DNA of 64,000 nt. It comes from Sphingobium sp. CR2-8. GTDB taxonomy: Bacteria > Pseudomonadota > Alphaproteobacteria > Sphingomonadales > Sphingomonadaceae. The notes beneath the pieces are model-generated. The model saw only the letters and a program-made list of their open reading frames with translations. It made no database searches and was not told the origin of the DNA. This document shows, piece after piece, positions 62,103 through 64,000 of the stretch; position 1 is the first letter of the stretch, and every line of letters starts with the position of its first letter. The DNA lies in assembly GCF_035818615.1 (NCBI RefSeq), contig NZ_JAYKZY010000002.1:374501-438500 (forward strand), in the 5' to 3' direction. Position numbers and translations under genes: made by a program.

Positions 62103-63349
62103 CGGGAAAGCGTAGCTTGCCTTTCAAACTGTATGATGGTCCTACTGATCGCCATCACTGCGTGGAAATTCTAGAGGGTTCTTCGGCGATCAGCATGGAA
62201 AAGCTTGGGAGCAATGCGACAGGCGTTCGCCGCTACAATGAACGGCTTATCCTTGCCACGATCAGAAGACGGGGTGAAACGTCCAAGACCGATTTGTCCA
62301 GGCTGACGGGCCTTTCACCGCAGGCAACGGTCCGCATCGTCGATAGCCTTGCCGCTGACGGCATGCTGATAAAGTCTGGCAAGCGTCTGGGCGGCATGGG
62401 GCAGCCTTCGATCCTGTATCGCATCGATGGCAGCAATGGGTACACGATCGGTGCCGAAATCGGGCGTGACAGGCTGCATTGCATCATGCTCGACTTCGAT
62501 GGAGCGATCATCGCGAAGGAAAGCTGGGACATCGATTTTCCCGATCCGCTAGGCGCGTCGCAGACGATCCGAGCCTTTACCGAGCAAAACACCCACCGTC
62601 TTTCAGCTTCGCAGCGCGAAAATTTCCTGGGTTTCGGTATCGCGATGCCATGGTTCATCGGTGAGTGGCGGGAAGAAGCAGGTATCAAAGCCGAGCAGGC
62701 CGAAGCGTGGTCCGCCGCCGATGTTGAAGGCGTCTTTCGAGACCAGCTTAGCGGCCAGGTCTATTTCGAAAATGATGGGAATGCCGGCGCTCTTGCAGAA
62801 CTCATGTGCGGCGCAGGCCTTAGTCTGAACAATTTTCTCTATGTTCATATCGGCAATTTCGTGGGTGGCGGGCTGATATTGGGCGGTGAAATCGTGCGCG
62901 GCAAGAATGGCAACGCGGGCGCCCTGGCATCGATGTCCGTACCCGTTGGCGGTGGAGTCGATTATCTCCTTCACACCGCATCGCTCTATCCGGTGAACGC
63001 CAAGCGCAACGGGCAACCGGTGCCACAGGATATTTGGGATGCGGCTTGCGTCAATTCGCTCGCGTTCACGATCATCAACGTCAACAGTCTGCTCGACCTG
63101 GAAGCGGTCATCCTGGGTGGCGTGCTGCCAGTCAGCCACCTTGAACAACTGCGGCATCAAATAACGGAAAGGATAAAGGAGAACGCCCCGCGCGACTTCT
63201 TCCACCCGCAATTGCTGGAGGGCGAAAATGGTGCGAGTGCGCCTGCGCGAGGGGCAGGCTTGATACCTTTATACGCTACCTATTCTCCCAACCTGACGGC
63301 GCTCTTCAACTCCGGGTCTTCGACAGCAAGCCCCGCTTCAGGTCAATGA
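62096..63349 (+). CDS. ROK family transcriptional regulator
   Basis: The 417-residue protein has a winged helix at about residues 34-95 (YNERLILATIRRRGETSKTDLSRLTGLSPQATVRIVDSLAADGMLIKSGKRLGGMGQPSILYRID) and a ROK sugar-kinase-like domain. That domain carries the glycine-rich YVHIGNFVGGGLILGGEIVRGKNGNAGALASMSV; the zinc-binding Cys cluster usual in ROK is not evident. It probably represses sugar genes. Met34 (62195) is a plausible alternative start because ATG 62096 abuts the operator and lacks a Shine-Dalgarno. Its 3' end overlaps the GH32 gene by 7 bases. Confidence 0.85.
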   Translation: MSTGKRSLPFKLYDGPTDRHHCVEILEGSSAISMEKLGSNATGVRRYNERLILATIRRRGETSKTDLSRLTGLSPQATVRIVDSLAADGMLIKSGKRLGGMGQPSILYRIDGSNGYTIGAEIGRDRLHCIMLDFDGAIIAKESWDIDFPDPLGASQTIRAFTEQNTHRLSASQRENFLGFGIAMPWFIGEWREEAGIKAEQAEAWSAADVEGVFRDQLSGQVYFENDGNAGALAELMCGAGLSLNNFLYVHIGNFVGGGLILGGEIVRGKNGNAGALASMSVPVGGGVDYLLHTASLYPVNAKRNGQPVPQDIWDAACVNSLAFTIINVNSLLDLEAVILGGVLPVSHLEQLRHQITERIKENAPRDFFHPQLLEGENGASAPARGAGLIPLYATYSPNLTALFNSGSSTASPASGQ

Positions 63350-64000
63350 CCTTTCGCCTGGCGCGGCGACGGGACCGTCCGGGCCGCGCCTGTCGGCGGC
63401 GTCACGGAAACGGGCGGCATATCGAGGTCGTACCGAAACCTGGCGCCGTCCATGGCCCAGGCTTTCAACGTCGCGTTCGCAGGTGACGTGGACGACAGGC
63501 CAAACTGATGGGCGGGCGTGGGGCCTGCATATAGCCTGAAGGAAAAGGCAGCCGCGCCATTGATGAAGACGTCGGCGACGGAATGATCGACAAAGACGTG
63601 GAAGCGGCGCGGAGGGCCGAACGCCTTTGCGTCATAGGCCCCTTCAAGAACGCTTGCTTCCCCATCATGACCATCGGTTTGCATCAATCGGCCATCGAGC
63701 GTGATGGTGCTGCTCTTGGGATCATATTCGATCTTGATCTGCCGGTCGCCGGTCGGGGAGCCGGCGAGCCAGACGCCGTAGCGTCCCAGAGGTGGGCGAC
63801 GACCAAAATCAACGTCCATTTCGAAAGCGGGGCCAAGGTCGCCGCCTTCGCGTCGGCCCACAAAATTCGTGAACTTCATCCTACGGCTATGGGCCGCATT
63901 TCTGAGCTGCGTTAATTGAGAGGAAGGACGCTGGCCAAGCGTCGTGCCGTCTTTCATCACATACCATATGCGCGGCAATGAAAAGAGATGGGCCCATCCC
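63343..64000 (-). CDS. Glycoside hydrolase family 32, C-terminal part (runs off the window)
   Basis: The frame is open to the right edge. It encodes GWAHLFSLPRIWYVMKDGTTLGQ, the border between the GH32 catalytic propeller and the beta-sandwich, then FEMDVDFGRRPP and FHVFVDHSVADVFINGAAAFSFRLY, the typical C-terminal module of invertases and levanases. The catalytic residues lie outside the window. It would hydrolyse sucrose or fructans. The tail after KAWAMDG is rich in Pro and lacks a family match. The neighbouring ROK regulator fits control by a sugar. Confidence 0.88.
   Translation of the reverse strand, partial: GWAHLFSLPRIWYVMKDGTTLGQRPSSQLTQLRNAAHSRRMKFTNFVGRREGGDLGPAFEMDVDFGRRPPLGRYGVWLAGSPTGDRQIKIEYDPKSSTITLDGRLMQTDGHDGEASVLEGAYDAKAFGPPRRFHVFVDHSVADVFINGAAAFSFRLYAGPTPAHQFGLSSTSPANATLKAWAMDGARFRYDLDMPPVSVTPPTGAARTVPSPRQAKGH

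Noticed and set aside
1..64000. CRISPR array, insertion sequences, tRNA or rRNA genes
   Set aside because: No regularly spaced direct repeats, transposase-like frames with terminal repeats, cloverleaf sequences or rRNA segments were seen; the 14-base match to the 16S 3' end at 60432 is on the complementary strand and isolated.

Overview
The window reads as high-GC alphaproteobacterial chromosome, most likely from a Sphingomonadaceae member close to Sphingobium or Sphingomonas. The evidence is the alphaproteobacterial gene orders (rpmH-rnpA-yidD-yidC-engB; amidase-mrcA-prfB; rpsM-rpsK-rpoA-rplQ without rpsD), the many TonB-dependent receptors, and dispersed palindromes of a type I associate with sphingomonads. 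I see no rRNA, tRNA, insertion sequence, integrase or CRISPR array. The genus is an inference.

Layout. 1-3.3 kb: a hypothetical protein, two small overlapping leftward genes, a divergent S24-type regulator with an operator-like array between them, and an XdhC-family gene. 3.5-8.5 kb: cstA with its ybdD partner, a DoxX/pyridoxamine-oxidase pair, a 2H phosphoesterase and a PhnA-domain protein. 7.9-13.6 kb: leftward housekeeping block engB, yidC, yidD, rnpA, rpmH, then a DsbA-like/M48 protease operon. 13.7-16.5 kb: rne. 17-23.8 kb: amidase, PBP1A, RF2, a lipobox-bearing methyltransferase and small conserved genes. 23.9-25.3 kb: an aldo/keto reductase broken by one in-frame TGA, and a small hypothetical gene. 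25.5-30.7 kb: two TonB-dependent receptors around a DUF4198 protein. 30.9-34.9 kb: a tight four-gene operon of a Ddl-like ATP-grasp, a nucleotidyltransferase, a sugar-transfer ATP-grasp and a GT4 glycosyltransferase, the best candidate for an undescribed pathway. 35-38.4 kb: a small membrane protein, hydroxyacid dehydrogenase, TerC and AbrB-family membrane proteins. 38.4-44.5 kb: a citrate-type locus of CitMHS transporter, porin, orphan binding protein and TctDE-like two-component system. 44.6-50.5 kb: Na+/H+ antiporter, EF-hand protein and an iron-type locus (DUF4198, receptor, TonB). 50.6-56.7 kb: guaA, MFS exporter, hypothetical, prolyl oligopeptidase. 56.8-59.4 kb: the detached alpha operon. 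59.7-62 kb: a lipoprotein, a tiny ORF behind an extreme Shine-Dalgarno, and an orphan holin/endolysin cassette. 62-64 kb: an apparent small-RNA gene under an operator, a ROK regulator, and the C-terminal part of a GH32 enzyme running off the window.

Working together. The receptor, DUF4198 and TonB genes form two metal or siderophore uptake sets, one with a good Fur-like dyad. The porin, binding protein, CitMHS and TctDE genes form a sensed tricarboxylate uptake unit. The ROK regulator and GH32 enzyme suggest sucrose or fructan use. Palindromic hairpins are unusually frequent in gene borders, including all three intercistronic gaps of the alpha operon, one start codon and the coding end of rnpA.
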